From assembly GCA_027577595.1 (NCBI GenBank), contig JANBRJ010000133.1:1-33178 (forward strand): 33,178 nt of DNA, in the 5' to 3' direction. The notes below the pieces were generated by a model. The model was not told the origin of the DNA and made no database searches. It was given only the letters and a program-made list of their open reading frames with translations. Of the stretch, positions 9,529 through 18,617 are shown piece after piece. This DNA comes from Coemansia sp. RSA 487 (Eukaryota; Kickxellomycota; Kickxellomycetes; Kickxellales; Kickxellaceae). A program made the translations under genes and the position numbers. The stretch's first letter is position 1; each line of letters begins with the position of its first letter.

Positions 9529-10956
9529 TCAACAAATATCCAGAAAGAACCGGTTCACTTGTTTCAGTGTCGCACGTGACGGATTAGCTCTTTGATGTGA
9601 CGTAATGATCCAAAGCAATCTGTTCTGTATCCCGTTCTTTGAAACATCGCTATTTTCCTCAGTAAACGCCTTGTGCTTGTCGAAATATCGTGTCATGATT
9701 GCCAGCGCAATACCAACCGACCGATCCATGCCCTGGCTGCAATGCACTAGGATGCGCTTGCTAGGGTCCCTGAGAAAGGGACGTGCAAAGTCGAGGGCAC
9801 GCGGGATCTGCTTTCCCAGCTCTGCCTGTCCGCGCTTTCCCTCTGGAATCGGCAAGTAAATGTACCGCGATGCGAGCTTCTGGCTGTTTACGCTGTGCTC
9901 CTGGTAAAGCGGCGCACCGCAGTTGATGATTGCGTCAAAGTGGTTCCAGCACTCTGGCGGCCTACCGCTCACCCGGCCACCCACAGCCACTTGCGTGCCT
10001 GCAATGAAATGGAACCGCGCACTGTCATTATTGTCCTGCAAGTCACAGCTTGATGCCACTATGGCTCGAACTGTGTCCTCGCACGCACTTGCTGTATCAA
10101 GCAAAAGTGCATCACGATGCTTCCAGAACATGCGTGGTGTCAGACCCAGTGCCCACATTTCCTGGTCATCTGCCGCTCCTTGCACATAATTGAACCCCAT
10201 AGATTGCGTACCACCCACTGATGATGATGATGATGATGATGATGACGACGCCGACGCACTAAGACATACGATTGGCGTAAACGTGGCTTCCGTAAAGTCG
10301 GGCGGAAACACCAGACGTTGATCTCTGGTGATCCATATAGGCCGCAATGGCTTCGGCACCTTGTCAGCGATTGCAGCAATGCCGATATCCGAAGCCAAGA
10401 GCTTATCAACGAACGAATCAAGCAAAATATCGACCTGCCTGAGCTCCGAATCGGAGACGATACTTGGAGGCATATGCACTCTATTGTCCCACATCGCCAG
10501 CCTCTGGTCCTTTGGATCTCCCTTTAACTGAACCAGCTTGTGGATGGCGCGGTTCCATACGCTGCACCAGATAGGAATTGTCCGTGAAAACGAATCAGGC
10601 ATCGATTTCCCGCTCCTCGTCGAATCAACGACTATGCATCCCCGTTTATCAGCGCGATGAAGAATGTCAAATATGTGCGTGTTTGCTCTGCGCAGACTAA
10701 ACTTCCAGTTTCCACAGTGGCCGTCGGTCGATTTGAAGTACACTGTTGTGTGCTGGCGTGCTTTCGCCGGATCAACATACCAGCTTCCGCACCGCTCGTT
10801 GGGAAGCACAGGGTATTGCGGTAGAAGCTGCTGCGTTACGTAGTGCACAAACTCGGCATCATCTTCAATGGATCTTAGCCGGTTGTATATGTTCCGTGTC
10901 TCGCTGCGTAACTGCCGGTCTATGCGGCTTTTACTTTCATCGATCTGGTACGACAT
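9529..10956 (-). CDS. RIT1: Initiator tRNA A64 2'-O-ribosyl phosphate transferase
   Basis: Rit1 adds a ribosyl phosphate to A64 of initiator tRNA-Met in fungi and plants, which keeps the initiator out of elongation. The 475-aa product (yeast Rit1 is 513) begins MSYQIDESKSRIDRQLRSE and continues with the family's conserved ETRNIYNRLRSIEDDAEFV and NERCGSWYVDP segments. The C-terminal third is the dual-specificity-phosphatase-like domain with P-loop HCSQGMDRS at residues 405-413 (Cys-x5-Arg form). The in-frame triplet upstream at 10974 is TTG, so the ATG at 10956 is the start. A polyserine run sits mid-protein at 10218-10245. It is a single exon. Confidence 0.92.
   Translation of the reverse strand: MSYQIDESKSRIDRQLRSETRNIYNRLRSIEDDAEFVHYVTQQLLPQYPVLPNERCGSWYVDPAKARQHTTVYFKSTDGHCGNWKFSLRRANTHIFDILHRADKRGCIVVDSTRSGKSMPDSFSRTIPIWCSVWNRAIHKLVQLKGDPKDQRLAMWDNRVHMPPSIVSDSELRQVDILLDSFVDKLLASDIGIAAIADKVPKPLRPIWITRDQRLVFPPDFTEATFTPIVCLSASASSSSSSSSSSVGGTQSMGFNYVQGAADDQEMWALGLTPRMFWKHRDALLLDTASACEDTVRAIVASSCDLQDNNDSARFHFIAGTQVAVGGRVSGRPPECWNHFDAIINCGAPLYQEHSVNSQKLASRYIYLPIPEGKRGQAELGKQIPRALDFARPFLRDPSKRILVHCSQGMDRSVGIALAIMTRYFDKHKAFTEENSDVSKNGIQNRLLWIITSHQRANPSRATLKQVNRFFLDIC
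10218..10245. repeat. GAT/ATC-type trinucleotide repeat in RIT1
   Basis: About nine tandem GAT units on the plus strand, read as TCA serine codons in RIT1. It lies in a poorly conserved region between the two parts of the enzyme and is likely to vary in length. Confidence 0.85.
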
Positions 10957-11171
10957 GTCTGATCGATACAGCAATTCGTATCACGTACGCTTTTCAATAT
11001 TGACTATTTTTATATAGATTGAGAAATATACCTTCCTCCCCTCCCAGCAGAAAACTAAGAGTGCAACTTGGCTTTTACTTTTAAACCAAATTTTTCTTAT
11101 GGGTGGGAAAAATACCATTCCGTGTCACACTCTCTTTTGAACCCCTCACCCAATATCTAGTTGTTTCGATA

Positions 11172-11957
11172 CTATAGATCTTTGTACTCTGCATCCTTTA
11201 CGTTTCGCTTGGGCTTGCGTTCTGCCCTATTTGGTGCTTTGTCGCTATCGGAAGAGACATCGACTTTCGTCTCGACAATCTGACCCGACTCCAAATGCGT
11301 GTAAACGCTTACTGTATCTATTGATACGTTGTCGCCAACAGATCCAGAAGCCATGACAACGAGCGCTGATTCTCGGCCTTCGATCAGTACAGGAAACAAC
11401 GCTTTAACACGTGCTGCATCACGAAACGGCGACCCCACCACTTTTACATCCATAGCATCGGCTAGCGCAATCGATCTGCCATAGTCATCGTCCACGTTGT
11501 CTGGAAGCATCTCTGCTAGCACTGGGTCTCCCTTGAAGCACGCTGTTTGTAGGCTCGCTTGTGCTATCCTTTTAATATCATCCACTGCTATTGTTCCTTC
11601 GCCCCAGCTCAACGCTTGTCGCCAAGTAAACCAGAGCCGTGTCAATTTGTACGCGCTATACGCTAGCCCGCCAATGATCGCAAACCGCAGCACAGGCCAT
11701 GCAAACACTACTAATACCGTGCTTCCTGCCACATATAAAGCAGGTTTGATCCATGCAGGCAAGAGATACCGTTGGTGGCGACGCGGATCACCGTTTATAT
11801 AGGAGCGGGTTTTTGGAAGTGCTGAGGAATGCAAAAGCAGCTTGACCCTGTGCATCCCGTCGATGTGCTTTGAATTCCATCGCGGATTTGCTAACTGTGG
11901 CAGCAGACGTCGTGCATTCCAATGTGTGAGGTGATTACGAATTGACAACACAAGCAT
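11172..11957 (-). CDS. Unidentified membrane protein, probably mitochondrial
   Basis: A 261-aa product I do not recognise. The first 60 residues are rich in Arg, Leu and Ser with few acidic residues, as in a mitochondrial targeting sequence. Residues about 73-104 form one long or two tight hydrophobic segments (ALYVAGSTVLVVFAWPVLRFAIIGG). A soluble domain of about 150 residues follows (DIKRIAQASLQTACFKGDPV onward), ending in a charged Lys/Asp-rich tail. The layout resembles single-span inner-membrane assembly or import factors, but no family motif supports a specific one. It sits downstream of, and divergent from, the RPEL gene. It is probably a genuine gene: the frame is long, GC composition is coding-like, and the start ATG is the first in frame. 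Confidence 0.65.
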   Translation of the reverse strand: MLVLSIRNHLTHWNARRLLPQLANPRWNSKHIDGMHRVKLLLHSSALPKTRSYINGDPRRHQRYLLPAWIKPALYVAGSTVLVVFAWPVLRFAIIGGLAYSAYKLTRLWFTWRQALSWGEGTIAVDDIKRIAQASLQTACFKGDPVLAEMLPDNVDDDYGRSIALADAMDVKVVGSPFRDAARVKALFPVLIEGRESALVVMASGSVGDNVSIDTVSVYTHLESGQIVETKVDVSSDSDKAPNRAERKPKRNVKDAEYKDL

Positions 11958-12387
11958 TTGTATATTTTAGAAATAGTAGTTTTATTTTTGAAAAAGATAG
12001 CGAAGAAAGGAAGGGCTTGTGTGTGGAGAATGAAAACGGGGACTTTTACCTTTCAAGTAATCGTGGAATTAAAAATACTCTGTTAATCGGATCAAGGGAA
12101 CAGCTGGTGATGTCACACATACACACAAACAAACATGGAATGGATGACTGCAGTGAGGAAAATGGCACCATGTGCTTTAGCTTAGTTCACAAAAAAAAAG
12201 TGAAAAGTCATCAACGCAACGCAAAGGCAAATAAATACAACCAAAAGCCTCTGCTGCCCTGTCTCCCCCCTCCTCCTCTTCTTCATCACTCTTGTTTTTC
12301 GTATTTCATTCACTATACTTTTTCCTCCCACCAACAATAACTTAACTTTAGCTCCACATTCTTATTACTCCAATTGAAAAATAAGCA
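11958..12387. promoter_or_regulatory. Divergent promoter region before the RPEL gene
   Basis: 430 bp between outward-facing starts. It contains an A-rich leader on the left and a CT-rich stretch (about 12250-12300) before the RPEL gene, a common feature of fungal promoters. A 132-codon open frame inside it (11942-12340) overlaps the start of the neighbouring gene, has a Pro/His-rich low-complexity end and no domain, and I do not accept it. Confidence 0.45.
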
Positions 12388-12819
12388 ATGGATAGCTCAG
12401 TAGACCAACAGCCAAAGCCCGAGCACTTGGCACAGGAGCGGCTCAACCTGATGGAAAAGAAGATAGAGCGGCGGCCTACGCGCGAGGAACTCGAAGAGCA
12501 CAACGTGCTAAGAAAAACCAATGTTGCTCCAGCGCTGCAAGCCAAGGAGATGGAACTCCAACGCAGCAGACTTGAAGATAAACTTGAGCACAAGCTGGAA
12601 TGCCGCCCGACTCGCGAAGAGCTTGAGCAGCACAATGTTTTGAAGAAGAGCAACGTTGCACCGGCACTGCAAGCAAAGGAGATGGAGTTGCAGCGCAGTC
12701 AACTTGAAGACAAGCTTGAGCATATGCTTGAAAGGCGTCCGACTGCCGATAAACTCAAGGAGCAGCATATACTGACTGCCGAGGACGAACAGGCGCTGGG
12801 CCTGTCCAAGGAGCAATAA
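12388..12819 (+). CDS. Small RPEL-repeat protein
   Basis: A 143-aa protein built almost wholly of three RPEL motifs: RPTREEL at residues 29-35, RPTREEL at 73-79 and RPTADKL at 117-123. Each is followed by the typical His/Asn-x-(V/I)-L element (EEHNVLRK, EQHNVLKK, EQHILTA). The period is exactly 44 residues and the first two units are nearly identical. RPEL motifs in animal MRTF and Phactr proteins bind monomeric actin; whether that holds here is inference. Predicted structure is helical throughout and no other domain or targeting signal is present. The third motif is the most diverged, with Asp-Lys in place of the second Glu region. It is a single exon ending in EDEQALGLSKEQ. Confidence 0.82.
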   Translation: MDSSVDQQPKPEHLAQERLNLMEKKIERRPTREELEEHNVLRKTNVAPALQAKEMELQRSRLEDKLEHKLECRPTREELEQHNVLKKSNVAPALQAKEMELQRSQLEDKLEHMLERRPTADKLKEQHILTAEDEQALGLSKEQ

Positions 12820-12846
12820 AACACATTTTCCCTCATTCGCTCCTCT

Positions 12847-12883
12847 TTTCCTTTCCTTTCCTTTCCTTTCTTTTCTTTTCTTT
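12847..12883. repeat. Pyrimidine tract of CCTTT/TTTTC units
   Basis: A tandem run of CCTTT grading into TTTTC units, 28 bp after the RPEL stop. It lies in the 261-bp stretch that holds the RPEL 3' end and the TAD1 promoter, and may be a promoter-type pyrimidine tract for TAD1. Confidence 0.8.
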
Positions 12884-13080
12884 AGCTTTCATTCATATAG
12901 CAATAAACATTTACTTGGTTCCAAACTCGCAACATTGAATCCCACAACTGGGAACCAAAGCAATTGCCTCCAAGGTAAACAAACATTCCTATGATCTCCC
13001 CCCTCCCTTTCCAGTAGAAATGATGTACAAGCAAAGTTTCTTCTGCATTCAACATATTCTCCAGTGGCAAAAATCGACAT

Positions 13081-14280
13081 ATGGATTCGGATACTCTCAG
13101 CAACCGCATTGCACAGTGTGTGATCACACGATACAGGGCGCTTCCCAAGACAGGCAAACCAGCAGCCAAGGATTCGTCCAGCGGCAAGCAAAAGCACGAA
13201 TGGACCGTTCTTGCCGGGTTTGTCATCCAAGACACCAAGGCACAGGACAAGGAATTCGAGTGCGTGGCCCTTGGGACGGGACTCAAGTGCCAGCACCGCG
13301 GTCAGCTGAGCAAGTTCGGTGACTCGCTCCATGACTTCCATGCGGAAATAGTAGCCCGCCGTGCACTCCTCGTGTATTTTATCAATCAGCTGTATAGTCA
13401 TTTACACAACACCAGTAGCAGCGTGTTTGAAAGGGATTCCGAAAATAACCGGTTTACGCTGCGCTCTCATTTGCGTTTGCATTTATACACATCCCAGTGT
13501 CCGTGCGGCAGCAGCACTGTTCCTGACAATGAACACGACACTATGCCAAGCAAGCGACGGAAAATAAACCCGAGTGATTGTTCTTTGATCCGCGGATCCG
13601 TGCAGATCAAGCCTGGTCGCGGAGACTCTATCCCGACCCTTTCAATGTCGTGCAGCGACAAGATTGCTCGCTGGAACGCACTGGGCGTGCAAGGTGGACT
13701 TTTGTCGAATATTCTCCGGCCAGTATACATTAAAGGGATTGTGGTCGGCGATTTGTTCAACCACAGCTACATCGACCGCGCTTTGAACCAAAGGATCGCT
13801 AGTGCCGGCAACAAAACCATGTGCGAAATATACAGTACCAACGAGCCGTTTGAGCGATCTCAGTCCGAAATGTTAAAGAAATATGAGCCAGATGACATAA
13901 TAACAGCAGATGCCTCGATTTACTGGTATCTTGGCGCAAAATCATCTACAGCCCTGGTAAACGGCAGCAAGCAGGGCGCCAAGGTGGCGAAAAGGGGAGC
14001 AACTGCATGCCAGCCACCAAAACAGCGTTCAGAGATTTGCAAGTTGTCGCTATTTCATATGTACAGCACAAAGCTTCAAAACAACAACGGTTTCGAGCCG
14101 CAGGATTCGACAATGACATATCGACAGGCAAAGGATAGAGCAAGCAAGTACCAGAACGCCAAGACCAAACTCTTGTCTACAGATGAATTCGCAGGCTGGG
14201 TGCATTGTCCCTCCACCTACGAGTCATTTACTATGGATGGTGTTTATATAGAAGAGCCTCTCTGTAGCAAAGTAAAATAA
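13081..14280 (+). CDS. TAD1: tRNA-specific adenosine deaminase 1 (A37 of tRNA-Ala)
   Basis: Tad1/ADAT1 converts adenosine 37 of tRNA-Ala to inosine. The 399-aa product has the ADAR-like deaminase domain: the His-Ala-Glu motif with His87 and catalytic Glu89 in GDSLHDFHAEIVARRAL, zinc cysteines Cys142 in SQCPCGSS and Cys191 in MSCSDKIARWN, and the downstream segment LRPVYIKGIVVGD typical of the ADAT1/ADAR family. The length equals that of yeast Tad1 (400 aa). It is a single exon. Its stop lies four bases from the end of the convergent TMEM242-like gene, so the two 3' untranslated regions must overlap. Confidence 0.92.
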   Translation: MDSDTLSNRIAQCVITRYRALPKTGKPAAKDSSSGKQKHEWTVLAGFVIQDTKAQDKEFECVALGTGLKCQHRGQLSKFGDSLHDFHAEIVARRALLVYFINQLYSHLHNTSSSVFERDSENNRFTLRSHLRLHLYTSQCPCGSSTVPDNEHDTMPSKRRKINPSDCSLIRGSVQIKPGRGDSIPTLSMSCSDKIARWNALGVQGGLLSNILRPVYIKGIVVGDLFNHSYIDRALNQRIASAGNKTMCEIYSTNEPFERSQSEMLKKYEPDDIITADASIYWYLGAKSSTALVNGSKQGAKVAKRGATACQPPKQRSEICKLSLFHMYSTKLQNNNGFEPQDSTMTYRQAKDRASKYQNAKTKLLSTDEFAGWVHCPSTYESFTMDGVYIEEPLCSKVK

Positions 14281-14284
14281 AAGT

Positions 14285-14905
14285 CTAACCTTTGCTGTTT
14301 TTGCCATACCCAAAGATTGCACGCATCCTTCCGCCAACAGAGAGTTTCTTTGGCTCGCCCATAGCATCACTATCATTCTCACTAGCGGGGCTGTCTTCAG
14401 TCGACTCGTCGCTTCCTTTACTCATTAGCTTTTTGACACGCGCAAACCTGATCTTTTTTTCGCCTGTTACTTCATCAGACTCGCTTATCAGCCGATGTAA
14501 TTCCTCAGCAGCTTCCTGGTCCTTGGCATCATCGACTTTATACCTTTTGCGTATCCAGAGCCCGCCAAGCTTTTCTGTTGCCTTAGTTTGCATCAGCTGC
14601 GAGAATTTCTCAATCGATGAAACATTTTCTTTTGTATGCAAATAGTAGCTCCCAGCGGCTGCTGTCATTCCGACGAAAGCAACAGCATAGAGTGTGCCAA
14701 TTCCGAATGCCCGCAGCGCCCAGTTCACTTGTCCACGCTGGATGCTTTCCCCATCAGTCAATGCTTGGCGGTGTGCTCTCCGGTGTCCGATCATTACAGC
14801 TGCAAACAGCGATGCTCCGAATCCGATACCTGCTATTGACAAAAAGGTGCGCTTCTGGAGCATCTGCCGCTCCTTTTCTGCACGCACTCGTGGTCCGTCA
14901 GTCAT
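14285..14905 (-). CDS. TMEM242-like two-span membrane protein
   Basis: A 206-aa protein with two hydrophobic segments, about residues 24-42 and 66-90. The second segment, with RAFGIGTLYAVAFVGM, resembles the RALGWGSLYAWCGVGV region of animal TMEM242, and the following amphipathic stretch (FSQLMQT) also lines up. Animal TMEM242 is a mitochondrial inner-membrane factor that helps assemble the ATP synthase c-ring and complex I. The C-terminal 90 residues, acidic and Ser-rich, are extra compared with the 141-aa human protein. The assignment rests on one conserved patch, so a fungal Aim11-type small membrane protein remains possible. Confidence 0.55.
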   Translation of the reverse strand: MTDGPRVRAEKERQMLQKRTFLSIAGIGFGASLFAAVMIGHRRAHRQALTDGESIQRGQVNWALRAFGIGTLYAVAFVGMTAAAGSYYLHTKENVSSIEKFSQLMQTKATEKLGGLWIRKRYKVDDAKDQEAAEELHRLISESDEVTGEKKIRFARVKKLMSKGSDESTEDSPASENDSDAMGEPKKLSVGGRMRAIFGYGKNSKG

Positions 14906-15121
14906 GATAAATAGAATAAAAATTAAATTGATAGTTTATATACACATAAAATATCGATGCGGAATTTTTTTCAATTTTAGGTTACAGTTTTCTCAATTTA
15001 AATAAAATTTCCCCCAACCAAACATTTTGTTATTATGGCAGTATCGTTTGTCCCGCGTGTGCGGCTTTTGGTGTATTAGATATTAGTCTATGCAAAACGT
15101 CTAAAGAGTATGTTGTCTACC

Positions 15122-16627
15122 TTATCGGACAAAACCAACGGATGTCAAGGATTTGATTACGCTAAAAATGAATTTGTTAAATTTTTCGCATAGCTCTTGG
15201 AACGACCCATCATCTGCTGCAAAGCCATATTCTAGTGTCTTGATTTTGCAGCTGATTGAGCTTAACGAAGGAATATCTTGGAGTTCGGGAAGGACAAGTG
15301 TGCCATCTGCTAACGTCCCTAGTTTTATACTGTGTACCTTTAACGACACAAGTTCCGGTAGCTTTGACTCAACTAGCATTAATACTTCAGTAAGTGATAT
15401 AGCCGAGTCAATGCATAGGATGGTTACGTATGGCCAATATATGCTTTCCACTTCAGAAACAGAAAAATCATGACAAATTGATACATGCATCCCATGCTGT
15501 ACTAACTTGTGAATGCTTTGTAAATCGTTAATAAAGCCAATGTGTGGGATGATCCCATTGACTCTGCCCATTTTATAATATGTCTCAAACACACGTTTAG
15601 ATGCGGCTGTCATGCTAAATCCATAAAAGATGTATTCAGTGTCATTCGAGCACGTTATTTCAAGCCTGTCGAGTACCTTTGGTGCTGATATGGCTGCAAG
15701 AAGGGAGCAAGTAAATGGACAAAGACGTATTTGCAAGAGCCGGAGCCTTGGTGCCTCCAGCACATAGCCAAATTGATTTCTTGGGCCAATCAAGGGCATA
15801 TCATCATAATTATAATCATTTTCATAGCCCACATTTCCAGATCCTAAATGCACATCAACATATATGTAGTCAAGGGCGGGAAAGCAAAGAACATTATCAT
15901 CAATGGTACTGTTTGAAGCGAATGCTCTCCAGCTGAATGATTCGTCAACACCAGATAGATCCAGCTTTGTTAGACAGGTCACATCAATGTTTGGAAGAAT
16001 ACCGGCACCTGACTGCCACCAAATACGTAAACTAGACAGCGACTTTGTAAACTCTACTTCTTTGTTTAATGCCAGGGCGTTTACTTCAACTTTTTCTAGC
16101 TGTGGCGCATACTGCTTTATCAGAGCGGTTTCAAGTTCCCGACCATCCTCCACAAATGTGTTTATGTGACTATACAATGTCGATATATGCGGGAGCAACA
16201 TCTTAATACCTTTGGCTAGCCCCTGAAGGCTTTCCTTAAAACTGTCTGTTACAGATAATGAAATACTAACGTGTATGTACAGATACGAGACTCTACTGAG
16301 CATGCCTTTGTTCATCTGTAGCTTATCTAAAACATCCTGCAAACGATGCACTGGATTTTTGCCTTTACAGTTAACCCAAATGTTGAGGGCGCGTGGATAA
16401 TGTATCATTTTATTGGTCACCAAATCCATATTTGTTCTTAACTTGTCAACATAGTCGATAGAAATCTTTCTGTAAACCATTGGCTGTGCGAGGTGTCTCC
16501 ATCTATGGCAAACAGCCAGTACGTTTAACCGACTAACCCAGTAACTGTTTCGGTAGTGCTCCTCTTCGCATAGTGGCATGAGGATGGCGATGAGTACCTC
16601 GGGCGGCAAGTTGTTTATGTGCGTCAT
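15122..16627 (-). CDS. F-box protein, tandem paralogue 1
   Basis: A 501-aa protein with an N-terminal F-box (HINNLPPEVLIAILMPLCEE through LAVCHRWRHLAQPMVYRK), which would bind Skp1 in an SCF ubiquitin ligase. The rest is a long, weakly repetitive region resembling degenerate leucine-rich repeats. It contains the motif shared by all family members here: YVLEAPRLRLLQIRLCPFTC followed by SLLAAIS. No zinc or kelch domain is seen. The stop is 216 bp from the TMEM242-like start. It is first in position of three head-to-tail copies and is single-exon. The target protein is unknown. Confidence 0.85.
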   Translation of the reverse strand: MTHINNLPPEVLIAILMPLCEEEHYRNSYWVSRLNVLAVCHRWRHLAQPMVYRKISIDYVDKLRTNMDLVTNKMIHYPRALNIWVNCKGKNPVHRLQDVLDKLQMNKGMLSRVSYLYIHVSISLSVTDSFKESLQGLAKGIKMLLPHISTLYSHINTFVEDGRELETALIKQYAPQLEKVEVNALALNKEVEFTKSLSSLRIWWQSGAGILPNIDVTCLTKLDLSGVDESFSWRAFASNSTIDDNVLCFPALDYIYVDVHLGSGNVGYENDYNYDDMPLIGPRNQFGYVLEAPRLRLLQIRLCPFTCSLLAAISAPKVLDRLEITCSNDTEYIFYGFSMTAASKRVFETYYKMGRVNGIIPHIGFINDLQSIHKLVQHGMHVSICHDFSVSEVESIYWPYVTILCIDSAISLTEVLMLVESKLPELVSLKVHSIKLGTLADGTLVLPELQDIPSLSSISCKIKTLEYGFAADDGSFQELCEKFNKFIFSVIKSLTSVGFVR

Positions 16628-17114
16628 TACTAGCAGTATAAAATATAGAATATAAAAGCATTGAAAGAATAAGAGAAAAAAATAAAAAGAATAAAAATGT
16701 GCGTTTCACCATTCACACTTTTTTTTACAAAGAAACGAGTAGATTGTGCATTGTAAAAAGCAACTCCATAATTAGAAAATTGCGGCGGCTCAAAAGCATC
16801 GCAAATAAACTGAGTAGTGCCAGGGAAAAAAACCTGGATATACGCTTTTCTCGATGAAGAATCGACAGTCCACTTTGACAATGACTGCTACACCACTGTT
16901 TTTGCCAAAAGGCAAAAGTCGAACAAAAATAGATTATTCGTAAACAATTTTCCCGATTATGTTTTTCTGCGTTTTATTGCAAAGCATGCGCACAAACACT
17001 TGTGTGCGCTTAATATCTCAGGTTTATTTACAACAAAAGCATCAAAAGCACATGTATGATATACCTAACGAAAACAATGGAATATGTGAAGAAAAGTTGA
17101 AGCTACTTGCTTTA
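16628..17114. other. Intergenic region between F-box paralogues 1 and 2
   Basis: 487 bp holding the promoter and leader of F-box copy 1 and the 3' end of copy 2. It is AT-rich, with a short perfect inverted repeat (GCGCACA 16988-16994 and TGTGCGC 17003-17009). Open frames of 80 codons on each strand have no recognisable domain. Confidence 0.45.
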
Positions 17115-18617
17115 CTAATGATAGCTGACTTTTTTGAGTGACTCGATAGTACTAAACATGAACGAGACAAACCCCTTGTAACGTTCTTGACAATAGTTAT
17201 TGTCTTTATCAAAGCCATAAACAAATGACTCGATTTTGGACTTTATCTGACTGAAAGCAGGAATATCTTGGAGTTCTGGAATGAAAAATGAGCCATCTTC
17301 CAGTGATTCTAGTTTAATTTTGTAAGACTTTAGTGACATAATATCGGGTAGTTTGGACTCGATTAGAATTAATATGTCAGTAAGTGATATTGGTGAATTA
17401 ATACTAAGAGAGCTCACTTGTGGCCAGTATATGTTCTGTATATCAGTAGATGAAAGATCTCGATCTATGTACATATGTGCTCCATGCTTTACTAGTCCAT
17501 GGATACTTTGTAGATCATTGACCAAGCCTATAATATCAATGGTTCCGCTGTCTGCACCGCTATTATAGTGTTTTTCAAACACACGCTTGGCAGAATTGGA
17601 CATAGTGAAACCATGTAATGCGTAATTTATATCATCCATACACATTATTTCAAGTTTCTCAAGTTCCGTAGATGTAGGTATGGCTGCAAGCAGGGAGCAA
17701 GCAAATGGACAAAGACTTACCTGCAAGAATCGGAGATTTGGAGCCTCCAGCACATAGTCAAACTCATTATCTGGACCAAACAGTGGTCCTCCATCTTCAT
17801 TTTCATCTTCATCTTCATCATCCATAACTCTGGGATAAAGCAGTACATCGATAAACATGTATTCAAGCGCAGGAAAACAGAGAACGCCAGAATCAGTATT
17901 CTTGTTTGGAGAAAAGACACTCCAGTTGAACGAATCATCAATACCTAGTAGTTCAAGCTTTGTCAAGCATGTTGTGTTAACTTTTGGAAGCAAGCCAGGA
18001 CCTGGATACCACCAAAGGCTAAAAATAGATAATGAATCGGTAAAATCAATTTCTGGATGTAAACTCAGTGAATCCATCTCAACCTTTTCTAACTGCGATG
18101 CATACTGTTTAACCAAGGCAGCTTCAAATTTCAAGCCATCCTCTTCAAATGTGTTAATATGGCAGTACAGTGTTGATACGTGGGGGAGAAAGCTCTTTAG
18201 TTTGCCAGCTATCTCTTGAAGGTTTTCTTGAGATTCAACTGTTTGGGTGGTAGAAAACATCACGTGCATGTACAAATACGTGATTTTGGAAAGCATTGCT
18301 TTGTTTGCTTTGAACTTTTCTAAAACAAGTTGCAAGCAATTTGCCGTATTGCTATCCTCTGGGTCTATCCAGATATTGGCTTTACGTGGATACTGTATCA
18401 TTTTTTCTGTCATCAGGTCTAAATTCGTTCTTATCTTGTCATCACAGTCGATTGAAACCTTTTTGTAGACCATAGGCAGTGCAAGGTGCCGCCATTTGCG
18501 GCAAACAGCCAGCATGCTTAACCGGCTAATCCAGTGGCTGACTTTGTAGTGCTCTTCCTCACAAATTGGCTTGAGGATAGCGATGAGAATATCGGCTGGC
18601 AGGTCATTTATGTGCAT
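17115..18617 (-). CDS. F-box protein, tandem paralogue 2
   Basis: A 500-aa paralogue of the preceding protein. The F-box spans about residues 1-50 (MHINDLPADILIAILKPICE, then LAVCRKWRHLALPMVYKK). The middle carries an acidic low-complexity run (DDEDEDENEDGG) just before the shared motif YVLEAPNLRFLQVSLCPFAC. The start is the ATG at 18617, matching the Met-His-Ile-Asn-Asp-Leu-Pro start of copy 3. Copies 2 and 3 also share the leader just before the ATG. The likely role is substrate adaptor for SCF; the substrate is unknown. Confidence 0.85.
   Translation of the reverse strand: MHINDLPADILIAILKPICEEEHYKVSHWISRLSMLAVCRKWRHLALPMVYKKVSIDCDDKIRTNLDLMTEKMIQYPRKANIWIDPEDSNTANCLQLVLEKFKANKAMLSKITYLYMHVMFSTTQTVESQENLQEIAGKLKSFLPHVSTLYCHINTFEEDGLKFEAALVKQYASQLEKVEMDSLSLHPEIDFTDSLSIFSLWWYPGPGLLPKVNTTCLTKLELLGIDDSFNWSVFSPNKNTDSGVLCFPALEYMFIDVLLYPRVMDDEDEDENEDGGPLFGPDNEFDYVLEAPNLRFLQVSLCPFACSLLAAIPTSTELEKLEIMCMDDINYALHGFTMSNSAKRVFEKHYNSGADSGTIDIIGLVNDLQSIHGLVKHGAHMYIDRDLSSTDIQNIYWPQVSSLSINSPISLTDILILIESKLPDIMSLKSYKIKLESLEDGSFFIPELQDIPAFSQIKSKIESFVYGFDKDNNYCQERYKGFVSFMFSTIESLKKVSYH

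Noticed and set aside
9570-9606. CACGTG and TGACGTAA regulatory sites
   Set aside because: They lie inside the RIT1 coding end in conserved-looking protein sequence, so coding constraint explains them.
11942-12340. 132-codon plus-strand frame before the RPEL gene
   Set aside because: It overlaps the start of the opposite gene, ends in low-complexity Pro/His and has no domain; it reads as promoter sequence.
16817-17059. 80-codon plus-strand frame between F-box genes
   Set aside because: Short, AT-rich and without relatives or domain; likely chance.
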